From Limnephilus marmoratus (Eukaryota; Arthropoda; Insecta; Trichoptera; Limnephilidae): 64,000 bases of DNA. Location of the stretch: assembly GCA_917880885.1 (NCBI GenBank), contig OU862928.1, positions 11,799,721-11,863,720 of the forward strand, given 5' to 3'. Positions within the stretch are counted from its first letter, which is position 1. Each line of letters opens with the position of its first letter. The notes under the pieces are model-generated. The model was not told the origin of the DNA. It made no database searches and saw nothing but the letters and a program-made list of their open reading frames with translations. Shown in pieces: positions 53,945 through 64,000 of the stretch. The position numbers and the translations under genes are program-made.

Positions 53945-54110
53945 AGCTGACCTGTCTAGACCTGACCTGTCTAGACCTGACATGTCTAGAGCTGCTACTT
54001 CTTGCTCTAGCGCTGCTCCCCAGATCCTTCCACCCATAGACAATCTCCTTGGTGCGTTTTATAATGTTATATTATGTTCAAAAGCCAAATAAAACTGATT
54101 CTTCCATTTA
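53945..54110 (+). terminator. MED25: MED25 3' UTR with polyadenylation signal
   Basis: AATAAA at 54088-54093 is followed within 30 nt by a T/GT-rich element (TTGTTTTGTTTTATT), a good cleavage context. The UTR starts with four imperfect copies of a 15-bp unit around GACCTGTCTAGA at 53947-53992. Confidence 0.75.
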
Positions 54111-54281
54111 AATTGTTTTGTTTTATTCTTCTTCGAATGGTCGAAGTAAATTTGTTGGAGTTTTGCTGGTGTTATTCAACCAGTCGACAGTTATTCGGGA
54201 GAGACTTGGTTCAGCACAGATGTGCCGTAGGGAAACTGTTGAAGGAGATATTCTTTTACAGTGTGTTCTTTAGTTTGTATA

Positions 54282-55310
54282 CAGGGTGTCCGGGGGTAAA
54301 GTGCATTAACTTCGGGAGGTGATCCTACGTGATAGTACAAGTAAAAAAGATAAAATAACTTTTTTCGAAATTCCAACATTTAGGGGTAGTTTTCGTAAAA
54401 AAATAAAATTAGACCGGCGTGTGCGGGCGGCATTATTATTTTCCACTGTTGCCGAATCCCCGCTCTAAGTGCTCAGTGTCAGTGTTGAATTCGAATGTAA
54501 AAATTTTATTCGCGTAGTAGTGTTTCACTTTAAAAACTTTATTGTTGTTAGTCAAAACTTGTTGATTTAATGTGTTTTTATCTAGTGTGTATTTATTAAG
54601 ACTGACTTAAAGGAATAACTTCATTCAGTGCATGTTTTTCTCAGATTTACTTTTGTTTATTTAGTTGTAGACTTGCCTAACTGTAAAAATTGTGTTTATT
54701 TGTGCGTAATTTTGTCATTGATTAGTGTGCCAATACCGCTTAATTCTGTTATTGAATTATTCGGTCAATGCCTTTCTTTACCAGCAAATAACGGGCAGAC
54801 ATTCAGTAATGAGATACGCCACAACGTACGAATTGATAATAATGTTACTTTACGTTTACATGCTTGCTTACAAGCTGAAGGTGGACATTTTGAAAATTTG
54901 TTTAACCAGTTAAAAGCGATGACATTAGTTAAGTGTTCAATTAGTTTATAACAATTTAATCGTTAAAAGCGTGCCTTCAATTGTTATTTAAGTGCAGTTA
55001 TCTTTTTAACTTTGGTTTAAAACATACGATCTGTATAAACGTCAAATTCTCGGTCTTGTTATTGTTTACAAAAGGTTTCCATGGATACAGGCCAAATCAC
55101 ACCAAGCAACGATGCAACAATTGCGCCCGGCAAGCTAACAGCAACTTTGTTCGGTAAGTGCTACCTTACACTAAGGATTTTTAGTAGGTATGTCTTTTTG
55201 TATGGGAAAAAAAAAGTTGGAATTTCAGAAAAAGTTATTAATCTTTTTTACTCCTACCATAATGTAGAATCACCTCCTGAAGTTAATGCACTTTACCCCC
55301 GGACACCCTG
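54282..55310 (+). mobile_element. DNA transposon M with about 110-bp inverted ends
   Basis: CAGGGTGTCCGGGGGTAAAG, TGCATTAACTTC at the left and GAAGTTAATGCACTTTACCC, CCGGACACCCTG at the right, flanked by TA. Inner arms include AAGTTATTAATC/ATAAAATAACTTTTT. A + frame at 54830-54920 (TLRLHACLQAEGGHFENLF) resembles the C-terminal end of a mariner-type transposase; the rest is lost. Confidence 0.7.
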
Positions 55311-55346
55311 TATATAGTAAAGTATCCAATCCCATGCACCTATTCC

Positions 55347-55738
55347 ATGACAGTTGATCCTCCGACAGTTTCCCCACCCCCTCCATACAATATGCACTCG
55401 GCTTAGGGAAAATACGGTATATACCTGCGTATATAAAATATAACTAAGTGTCCTCCAAGGGGTGTGCGAAGATGTACCGCCGAATAACAAAAGTATAAAA
55501 CATATTTTCATTCAAACTCAACAAGGATAAAACTATTTGTCTATATGTATTATATACATATAGACAAATATTATATACACCAGCATTTAAGTACAAAAAT
55601 TAAAATAAATTCGTTGGATGTCCTCGCTAACTTATTATGTATTTTTTGTAGTTTTTTTTTACTCGTAGGTTTGAAATTTATAAGTAATGCACAAAAGATT
55701 ATCATAATTACAATTTGACAACTGTCGGGGGATTAACT
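55347..55738. mobile_element. inverted-repeat element I, copy 2
   Basis: ACAGTTGATCCTCCGACAGT at the left and ACTGTCGGGGGATTAACTGT at the right; interior as in copy 1 (CGGCTTAGGGAAAATACGGT). Confidence 0.8.
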
Positions 55739-56159
55739 GTGAGACACCCTGGCACCTTAAGGGAAAATAAACTTGATGGTTACTACTAATAAATCTAAAC
55801 GAATTATGAAACAGAACAAGAAAAAAAAATTAAAAGGCAACGGTCGGATAAGTATACGAAACACTTTCGAAGTCACAAATAAATTCACGTAGAACTTTGT
55901 AATTACACGAAAAGATAGCAGCCCAAAAAATATGGCAAAAATTAGTTGATGATAATATTGTTAATTCTGAGATTGATAAAATAAGACGAAAAAAAAAAAT
56001 TCAGGTAACAATAGCAAGTGGTTAGAGGCCTGTCCTAATCCTGGCAAGACAGAGATCCGGGGTTCGATAGGAATCAACTAGGAAGTTATGTGAGAAATGT
56101 GCAGATTCGCAAAGACTGCGAGGCTAATGTAAGTATAAAGAGTAAGATTAAGAAAGGGA

Positions 56160-56295
56160 CTCTTAGATGGTTTGGGCATGTAGTGCAAATGAACGAAGAA
56201 AAGAGTGTAAGGGATTATATTCTGACGTGAATGGTAGAAGAAGTTGGGAACGCCTGAGGAAGACATGGCACGGTCATGTGAATAAAATCAAATTT
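56160..56295 (+). pseudogene. LINE tail fragment
   Basis: AGATGGTTTGGGCATGTAGT encodes RWFGHV followed by a decayed version of the [15 protein letters not shown] tail seen at 26540-26660. Frame breaks are present. Confidence 0.6.
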
Positions 56296-56389
56296 AAAAA
56301 TCCGTGGACAATCATAAAATACCTTTTGCATCCAAGGTCAAAACATTTCCACTTTGCAATAAAATCCAAGTAAATGGAATAATTCGGCT

Positions 56390-57740
56390 ACCATCGGTCC
56401 TTGACGTCTGCTTCGCCTGAGGATGTGGCCTGCTGGCTCCTGGAGGGGCTGTCGCTGGTGCTGTTGCAGCGAGACGATGTAAGCTACCTTCTTCGGGCAG
56501 CCTGTATAGATGGTAGGATGGGGGCCTCCGTAGTTGCAGCACGCGGCGGGCTCATCCCTGGTGTTCTTGGGGCACTTGGCCGAGGCGTGCTCCACTAAGC
56601 ACTTCACATACCTCGCGGTATGTGAGCAGTTTCGGGACCTGTGCCCGAAGTTCTGGCAGCGGTAGCACTTGTCCCTTGCTGGAGATGATTGCTCCTGTAC
56701 TTCTGTAGGCAGATCCTGCAGTGGCACAGGTATTTGACGGCCGCCCTCGGGTGGCCCATACTCACTTCCTTATCGAAGTGTGCCAAGTACACGAGGCGGT
56801 CGTCATCCTTATGACCTTAACCGGTGTGAAGCCTTGGTCCGCCCTTGCAGCAATCTCTTCCGTGTCCACGTTCGGCAGGCCCTTAATGACCACCTTCTTC
56901 AACTTTTCGGCCTCCGCCGTGTAAGTATGGAAGCCGCGTGCCTCCGCTTGTAGTCCGTTGGTGAGGGCGCGGTGGTCAACCATGCCCCTTATGAATATGT
57001 TCGCCTTCTCGCCCCGGTTATACCGGAAGGTGAAATTGGGATGGCTCTAGTGTCTCTGTATAGCAGAGGTGATCTGCGCATGGATGAGGATCCCCAGTGT
57101 CATCACCACCGGAGGAACGTGATCCTTCTTTGCAGGTGGGCCGCTGGTACATGCGGAAGAAGAAGAATGATTAGTGTTGGCGCACTTACTTCATGCAAGT
57201 TACCAAACCGGTCGCCGACTGCAACCGGCTCTAGTTCTTGTGGTGACAGGGCCCTCTTGATGGGGTTGGATGGCCTTGTCTACCGTGGGTTACCTCCATG
57301 TCCTGTGGGGGCTGCTGTGGTCTGCTGGGGGGCTGGGTCCGGGTGCTGGTTCATGCATCAAAGGGGGCAACACAGCGATGGCTGCAGGCTTCGTCCTCGG
57401 GTCAGCGGGGTGGCTCTGCAATGGCTGCCGGGGCTGGAAGGTGGGGATCGTGACTAAGATATTCCCGGTTTTAATTTGAATCTGTATTGGGGGTCACAAT
57501 AGGCGGTTCCTCTGGTTTGGCAGCTTCCTTTCGCACGGCAGTTATCCTGTTCTTCCTCTTCTGGATGGTCATTTGTACACGTCTCAGTGGGGCCAGGTCG
57601 TCCTTCTTCGTGCCTTGAAAAAGGCAGTTGATGGCGCGGGGGCCTTTGCAATGAGCCGGTCGGAGTCCGGCCGGCAGCAAGATGACAGGTGTCTGGCCGT
57701 GTAAAACATAAGCCAGACAAACCAACCTTGGTGTGAAAAA
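56390..57740 (-). pseudogene. Jockey-type LINE ORF1 (Gag-like) remnant with zinc knuckles
   Basis: Minus frames in order: SEKLKK-type region LKKVVIKGLPNVDTEEIAAR with QGFTPVKVIRM (PRE_C2HC-like domain), then CYRCQNFGHRSRNC, CLVEHASAKCP and CCNYGGPHPTIYTGCP, three CCHC-type knuckles. Gag-like ORF1 proteins of Jockey-superfamily LINEs bind element RNA. Two frame changes and no following reverse transcriptase: the element is broken. 57454-57725 is the basic N-terminal part. Confidence 0.8.
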
Positions 57741-57876
57741 GCTGTTATCTCGAGAAGCGACTGTCGCAGGCGGCAGTCACCCAGCCTTGATCATAAATAG
57801 ATAATGGTAAAGTGTAAGCTTACGTATATATATATCCTCCTACATTTGTTACGTCCACCCCCTAAAATCTCCATAG

Positions 57877-57926
57877 CATTGTTGCGTCCACCGACTTACG
57901 GCGTCCGATATACGGACGCAACAATG
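57877..57926. repeat. short perfect inverted repeat
   Basis: CATTGTTGCGTCC and GGACGCAACAATG are separated by 24 bp. The surrounding text repeats ACGTCCACC and GCGTCC motifs out to about 58200. Confidence 0.6.
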
Positions 57927-58308
57927 TTTTTACTTCAAAATTGGCCAGATTGATGCTTACCCGGTGTAAAATCATTTGGCGAAAATTGTCATGGAAGCAA
58001 AAAGTCTCTCAGAATGTCTGGAAGCGAATATTGAACGTTTGACGATTCTATGCCAGGTTCGCTAAACGAAGTATATTTTGAGCAGTGTATATTTTCATAA
58101 ATATTGGCGGTCCTTCTGCGTCCACGCAGATATATTATTTTTAAGATATAATGACGGTAGTGCTTCGTCTACGCAGTTGGTCATTCTTGTGTCCATGCAG
58201 CAATATTATTTTGAAGACATTTTTTTTTTTTTACATTAACTCCACACAGGAGGCCCTGAGAAAAATAACTTCCAGGGCCTATGTCATCTTTGAAGATTCT
58301 GTGTGGAG

Positions 58309-59837
58309 CAGGCCCGGACTGGAACCATTTGGGGCCCTCCGCTAAAACCTGTAAAGGGGCCCCCTAACGTGGGGTGGGGTGGGGGGGGCTTCAGAAAACG
58401 GGGGGGTCCGGGGGCCTCCCCCGGATAATCTTTGAAAATAAGGTGCTTGAAAACAATGAAAACACGTTTCTACGCTATATTGGCACCTATAAAGAAGAAG
58501 AAATTCAGATAGGTTTTTAAACGAATATTTTGATTTTTTACTTTTGTTGACTTTATTTGTTTATTTTAGGATATTATATATATATATTTTTTGTTTATTT
58601 TAGGATACCACAACACTACTAAGGGAACGTACCCATACTACGTGACCAACTTTTTGCAATCATTTGTACCAAGTGTGGTATTTTGAAGTCCCCCCCCCCC
58701 CTAAACGTGTCACGTAGTATGGGTACGTTCCCTAAACACACGCTGTAGAACTGTCAATAATTATAACGGAGTTCAAAATAAAGGGCAGGATTTTATTCAC
58801 ACCAAAGAATTAATGAATTATGTCAAAATTATTTGTGTAGTAAAAATAATGACAAACGGATTTTAGGGATTAGAAAAATAAAACTAACATTTAAAAAAAA
58901 TCCTGTGTGTTTAACAGTTTACAATGTTGTATACTAGAATAGAAGGGGCTTAACTTAACTGAAATGATTCGACATTTTGCTCCCCTAGCCCTAAAGTAAC
59001 AGTTTCTTTGTAAGCAACTCACTTGTTAAAGCTACTTCATCTATTATTTTATTTTTGTCCAAATTATAAAATAAATCCCTCTCAACATTAATAAAAAGCA
59101 GACTGGACATAAGGTCTTGGCCTAAGGACGATCGAAGTCGATTTTTGACGATTTTAAGTTTAGAAAAAACTCGTTCACATGTGACTTGGGTACAAGGTAT
59201 GGTAAGAACAAATTTATATACATTATACAGGTTGGTAAACATTCCAGAATGAGTAAGTTCAAACAGAACAGAAAAAGCACATGTCAAATACTGGCAACAT
59301 TGTCTATTTTCAGAGCAGTAAATGTCAGCATTTGTTTCCGCTGCCGTTGGGTCCAAATCGTCTTCTTCGTCACAATCGACTTGTAGTGGCTTGAAAACAA
59401 TAGTGTGGGGTGGATGTTATTATAAATGTAGGAAATGGGGGAGGGGAAGGACGATATGCGCTTGCGCGGCTCTACTGAGTGATCAGCTGATCTGATAGGA
59501 CATCGCGGTGCAGTTGTCGGTATTAGTTAATTTGTGAGTTGTCTGCTGGACAGTGGACACACGACATACGTCACCGCGCAGACGATGCGGATGACAGTGG
59601 ATCGAATAAAGCTTTCGTATACACGGCGAGATATAAACAGTTGTTGGACATGTTCTACTTTTGGAAATTTTTTTTTTTTTTTTTCAAATATGTAAACAAA
59701 CATTACCAAGAACACAAAATAACTACTAACAAGACAAAAACTTTTTTTTTGTACGTTTTGTGGGGCCCCTTCGGGGCCCCCTCGCGCCGGGGGCCCTCCG
59801 CGATCGCGGACCTGCGGATCTGACCAGTCCGGGCCTG
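58309..59837 (-). mobile_element. hAT transposon derivative, 14-bp TIRs and 8-bp target duplication
   Basis: GTGTGGAG at 58301-58308 and 59838-59845 flank CAGGCCCGGACTGG and CCAGTCCGGGCCTG. The minus frame 59356-58991 reads IPCTQVTCERVFSKLKIVKN, RLRSSLGQDLMSSLLFINVE, the hAT C-terminal dimerisation domain. The catalytic region is deleted, leaving 1529 bp. A 110-bp MITE sits inside at 58623-58732. Confidence 0.92.
58623..58732. mobile_element. 110-bp MITE with 24-bp TIRs and TAA flanks
   Basis: GGGAACGTACCCATACTACG, TGAC at the left and GTCACGTAGTATGGGTACGT, TCCC at the right are perfect inverted ends. TAA on both sides (58620-58622 and 58733-58735) fits a 3-bp TWA duplication of the PIF/Harbinger type. 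It carries a C-run. Confidence 0.85.
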
Positions 59838-62017
59838 GTGTGGAGGGTCTTTTTGAGGAAAGGAAGGAGTGAACACGGGTCTTAAAGAGACCTATGTTGT
59901 AGAAGGGAGGAAACACAGAGGCCGGCAAAACGTTCCACAGTCGAGCCGTTCAACTCAAGAACGAGTCATAGAAACGACCCGTTCTCATGTGACTAATGTC
60001 AAGTCAACCGTGTGTTGGGCGCGTGTTTGGCGTGTTTCCCGACTATGCACCGGTGCCGAGGGGATCAATGACGCTAGTTCCTCGGAGCATCTTCCATTGT
60101 AATACCGGTAGAACAAGGACAGCATTCCCACCTGATGCCCATGCTCTAAAGATTGCAGTCCGTCTGTTAAGATAGGAGAATCTATCAAACGGACCGCCCA
60201 TTTCTGCACAGAGTCAAGGGTTTTTTTTAGATATTTTGGAGCTCCAGACCAGAGGTGGCTGCCAAATTCAACCGTGGAGCGAACTTGCGATTTGTACAGG
60301 GTAAGCAGTTGTGTACTATTAAAGTATCTGCGGGCCCTGTACAGTACGCCCAGTTTCTGAGAGGCTAACTTAACTCTGGTTTCGATGGAGCCCCCGTACC
60401 TGAGCTGGTCGCTTAGAGTTACACCAAGCATATCGATGGAGGTTCTATTCGGAAGATTGCTTCCGTTAAAGGAGACTAGATTTTCATTTCGATCCCTTTT
60501 AGACGTTATCAAACATGATTGGATCTTTGAAACATTAAATTCGACGAGGTTATTCTTACCCCAAGAGAAAACACTCTCGAGGTAACCGTCCATTCTTTGT
60601 TTCAAAGCCCTGCGAGCTATTGGAGTTTGTGTGCCCTTTGGGGGCTTGTCAAACAAAAAGCTATCATGGACTGTACTGTCATCCGCGTAACAATGAATCG
60701 GTGCACATGACAAGAGGTCATTGATGTGCAACAGAAACAAAGTCGGTGACAGAACCGATCCCTGTGGGACGCCAGCATTTATCGAATGCGAGGAAGAGGT
60801 GAAACCGTCAGCAACCGCCTGAATCAACCTCTACCTCAAAAAGTCGGCAATCCACGTACACAAGGATGCGGGAAGTCCGTAAGAAGACAGTTTGTTGACA
60901 AGCCCTCGGTGCCAAACCCGGTCAAAGGTCTTGGAAATATCCAGTGCAACCGTTTGGGTCCAGGCACCGCCCCCAAACATGCGTCACATACGCGAGAAGA
61001 TCACCGCATGAGCGGTTCCGCCGGAATCCGTCGTTCCGTCGTAGTTCCGTCGTTAATAATTTTGTTCTTCTCAAGGTATGTGAGCAGTTTGTCGTTGATC
61101 ACACGTCCCACCACCTTAGACAGAACTGATGTGATCGCTATGGGGCGGTAGTTGGCGGGGTTAGAGCGGTCACCCATCTTTGGAATAGGGTGAATGATCG
61201 CTTTATTCCAACCAGAGGGCACAGAGCCAGACTTCAGGGACATTTTGAAAAGCTTCGTCAAAACTGGAGCTATTTCTGCTGCGCACCTCTGTAATACCAG
61301 GGCAGGTATTCCGTCAGGCCCACAAGCTTTATTAATATCAAGCCCTCGTAAGACTTGGAGTACATCCCGATGCCGGATCCTCAGCTTTTTCATATGAAAA
61401 CCGCAATGAGGAACCGACGGCGGGGTAGCACCTTGATCATCGAGGGTCGAGTTTTCCGCGAACATTTTGCCTAATAAGTTAGCCTTTTCGGCGGCGGTAT
61501 TTGCTAAAGAGCCGTCAGGTCTGGTAAGAGGTGGCAGACTGGGTTTGCAGAATTGCGACCTATTGAGCCCGCAAGCGACCAGAACGCTCTGCTGCCGTGC
61601 GGGCAGGCAGACAGCTTTCTGCTGATCTGCAGGTCGTGCTCGAATTTTGACCTGTTTATGATCCTCTTGCTTTCCTTCGCCATTTTGTTATATACTATTC
61701 TGATTTCTGACGTTCGAGATGTGTTGTAGGCTCGGTAAGTCGCGATTTTTCGTTGCACTGCTTCAGAGCATTGTCGACTGAACAACGAATTTGAGCCCAC
61801 ACCAATTTCTTTAACAGTGGATTGGATGAAGCCACCCATCGCGGATGTGATGACTTCACCAATTTCCTAGGCACATCTTGAGGGATCCGAGGTCCGAAAA
61901 TTGACATCTGACCACGGGAAAACAGTACAATGTGCCCGCAGACCAAACCAATCTGCTGATCTGTAGTGACACACTTTTCTCTTCAGCCGCTCGTTAGGCG
62001 GTCTGAAGGTTACGGGG

Positions 62018-64000
62018 AAAACAGCAATGGAACATGCGTTGAGCCTAAGGATGATAAAATACGTTATAAACATTGATGAAAACAGTGATGAAACATGCGA
62101 TGAAACAAGTGATGAAATAAAATATGCTGCAGTTTAAAACAGTGATGAAACATACGATGAAGCTAATGATGAAATAATTAATTATAAACTGTGATAAAAC
62201 AAGTGATGAAACATATCATGAAACAAGTGAGGAAATAAAATATTTTGTAATGAATTGTGAAAACAGCGATGTAACATGCGATGAGCCTAAGGATGATATA
62301 ATACGTTATAAACATTGATGAAAAAGTGATGAAACATGCGATGAAACAAGTGATGAAACAAGTGATGAAATAAAATATGTTGTAATCTATTACGAAAACA
62401 GTGATGAAACATGCGATAAAGCAAATGATGAAATAATTCATTACAAACTGTGACACAAACAGTGATGAAATATGTTATGAAACCAGTGATGAAAAAAAAT
62501 ATGTTGAAATCTCTGATGAAAACAGTGATGAAACATGCGAAGAAGCTATTGATGAAATAATTCAGTATAAACTGTGATAAAATCAGTGATGAAACATGTG
62601 ATGAAACAAGTGATGAAATAAAATATGTTGAAATCTCTAATGAAAACAGTGATGAAACATGCGAAGAAGCTATTGATGAAATAATTCATTATTAACTGTG
62701 ATTAAAACAGTGATAAAACATGTGATGAAACAAGTGATGAAATAAAATAATTTGTAATGTATTGTGAAAACAGCGATGTCACATGCGATGAGCCCAAGGA
62801 TGACATTAATACGTTATAAACATTGATGAAAACAGTGATGAAACATGCGATGAAACGAGTGGTGAAATAAAATATGTTGTAATATATTACGAAAGCAGTG
62901 ATGAAACATGCGATGAAGCTAATGATGAAATAATTCAGTATAAACTGTGATAAAATCAGTGATGAAACATGTGATGAAACAAGTGATGAAATAAAATATG
63001 TTGAAATCTCTAATGAAAACAGTGATGAAACATGCGAAGAAGCTATTGATGAAATAATTCATTATTAACTGTGATTAAAACAGTGATAAAACATGTGATG
63101 AAATAAAATAGTTTGTAATGTATTGTGAAAACAGCGATGTAATATGCGATGAGCCTAAGGATGATATAACACGTTATAAACAATGATGAAAGCAGTGATG
63201 AAACATGCGATGAAACAAGTGATGTAATAAAATATGTTGTAATCTCTGATGAAAACAGTGATGAAACATGCGATGAAGCTAATGATGAAATAATTCAATA
63301 AAAAACGTGATTAAAACAGTGATGAAACATGCGATGAAACAAGTCATGAAATAAAATATGTTGTAATATATTACGAAAACAGTGATCAAACATGCGATGA
63401 AGCTAATGATGAAATAATTCATTATTAACTGTGAATAAATCAGTGATGAAACATGTGATGAAATAAGTGATGAAATAAAATATTTTGTAATGTATCGTGA
63501 AAACAGTGATGTAACATGCGATGAGTCTTGGGATGATAAAATACGTTATAAACATTGATGAAAACTGTGATGAAACATGCGATGAAACAAGTGATGAAAT
63601 AAAATATGTTGTAATCTATTACGAAAACAGTGATGAAACATGCGATGAAGCTAATGATAGAATAATTCATTATTAACTGTGATAAAAACAGTGATGAAAC
63701 ATGTGATGAAACAAGTGATGAAATAAAATAATTTGTAATGTATTGTGAAAACAGCGATGTCACATGCGATGAGCCTAAGGATGACATAATACGTTATAAA
63801 CATTGATTAAAACAGTGATGAAACATGTGATGAAACAAGTGATGAAATAAAATATTTTGTAATTTATTGTGATAACAGCGATGTCACATGCGATGAAACT
63901 AGTGATGAAATAAAATATGTTGTAATCTATTACGAAAACAGTGATGAAACATGCGATGAAGCTAATGATAGAATAATTCATTATGAACTGTGATAAAAAC
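62018..64000 (+). repeat. complex satellite, runs off the right edge
   Basis: Built from an approximately 62-bp module, AAACAGTGATGAAACATGCG, ATGAAACAAGTGATGAAATA, AAATATGTTGTAATCTATTA, alternating with a variant containing GATGAAGCTAATGATGAAAT and TAATTCATTA. A marked variant GCGATGAGCCTAAGGATGA recurs near 62280, 62785, 63147, 63518 and 63768. Spacings look like multiples of about 124 bp. Open frames here are by-products. Confidence 0.85.

Larger units (their letters stand above)
58214..62018 (-). mobile_element. non-LTR LINE, 5' truncated, interrupted by an hAT element
   Basis: Element sense is minus. From about 62018: linker LKRKVCHYRSADWFGLRAHC, then LDINKACGPDGIPALVLQR, NPANYRPIAITSVLSKVVG (61465-61001), a damaged motif A region, [18 protein letters not shown] and CYADDST (60827-59985), and the C-terminus WNVLPASVFPPFYNIGLFKT. 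The 3' UTR hairpin GGCCCTGGAAGTTATTTTTC and poly-A tail (T-run 58217-58229) follow after the hAT. Several stops and frame changes: inactive. The 5' junction is with a satellite. Clade not resolved; CR1/Jockey side. Confidence 0.85.

Noticed and set aside
52970..53500. CRISPR-like array
   Set aside because: Regular palindromic repeats, but with no unique spacers and no cas genes, in an intron of a eukaryotic gene; it is a minisatellite.
56972..57457. 161-codon + strand frame
   Set aside because: Opposite strand of the Jockey-type ORF1 remnant, no family signature.
58991..59356. Possible host gene of 121 codons
   Set aside because: The sequence is the hAT dimerisation domain, inside a TIR-bounded element.
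62018..64000. Open frames of 68-115 codons on the minus strand
   Set aside because: Periodic, low-complexity (FITCFI-type) translations of the satellite.
1..64000. Endogenous viral or LTR retrovirus sequence
   Set aside because: Looked for protease, integrase or envelope-type signatures and paired LTRs; none were seen. All reverse transcriptase pieces are non-LTR.

Overview
This is a eukaryotic, almost certainly insect, chromosomal window built around one large split gene on the + strand. The gene encodes Mediator complex subunit 25 (MED25). Its 18 coding exons lie between 933 and 53944. The exons are GC-rich and sit in very AT-rich introns. Every intron phase fits, and the joined exons sum to 3543 nt, a 1180-residue product with an N-terminal von Willebrand A domain, a 46-residue poly-Q tract, GQM-type low-complexity blocks, the ACID/PTOV domain, an LXXLL box and an acidic C-terminus. 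The insect assignment rests on the protein and on the mobile-element spectrum (mariner, piggyBac-like TTAA MITEs, pogo-like, hAT, several non-LTR clades). I cannot fix the order.

Layout: 1-500 holds a non-LTR RNase H remnant. 933-7124 carries the VWA exons 1-4. 9111-16771 carries the Q/G/M-rich exons 5-9. 18004-19492 carries the ACID exons 10-12. 22949-35525 carries low-complexity and coiled Q-rich exons 13-17. 41671-41733 is a candidate alternative last exon. 53849-53944 is the main last exon, with a polyadenylation signal at 54088. From 54.1 kb to the end no host gene is visible: there are only transposons, a LINE interrupted by an hAT element, and a complex satellite that runs off the window.

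About 90% of the window is intron or intergenic DNA, and much of it resolves into repeats with recognisable ends. These include several TTAA-flanked MITE families (433-510 bp), two pogo-type MITEs, an internally deleted mariner, a mariner broken by a TTAA MITE, two hAT derivatives with 8-bp target duplications, a SINE family that shares its 3' tail with a LINE in the same window, a tRNA-like SINE, a 2.2 kb tandem segmental duplication inside intron 15, several long foldbacks and at least six minisatellites. The nesting gives a readable relative chronology.

The most notable points are: tandem repeats that re-copy splice donors (intron 7) and acceptor-like sites (intron 9) of MED25; two competing 3' terminal exons plus a NAGNAG acceptor; the SINE-LINE shared tail; and the recurrent TTAA MITE families. 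No CRISPR, operon, prokaryotic gene or virus was found. All sequence comparisons are by eye; no alignment or search was run.
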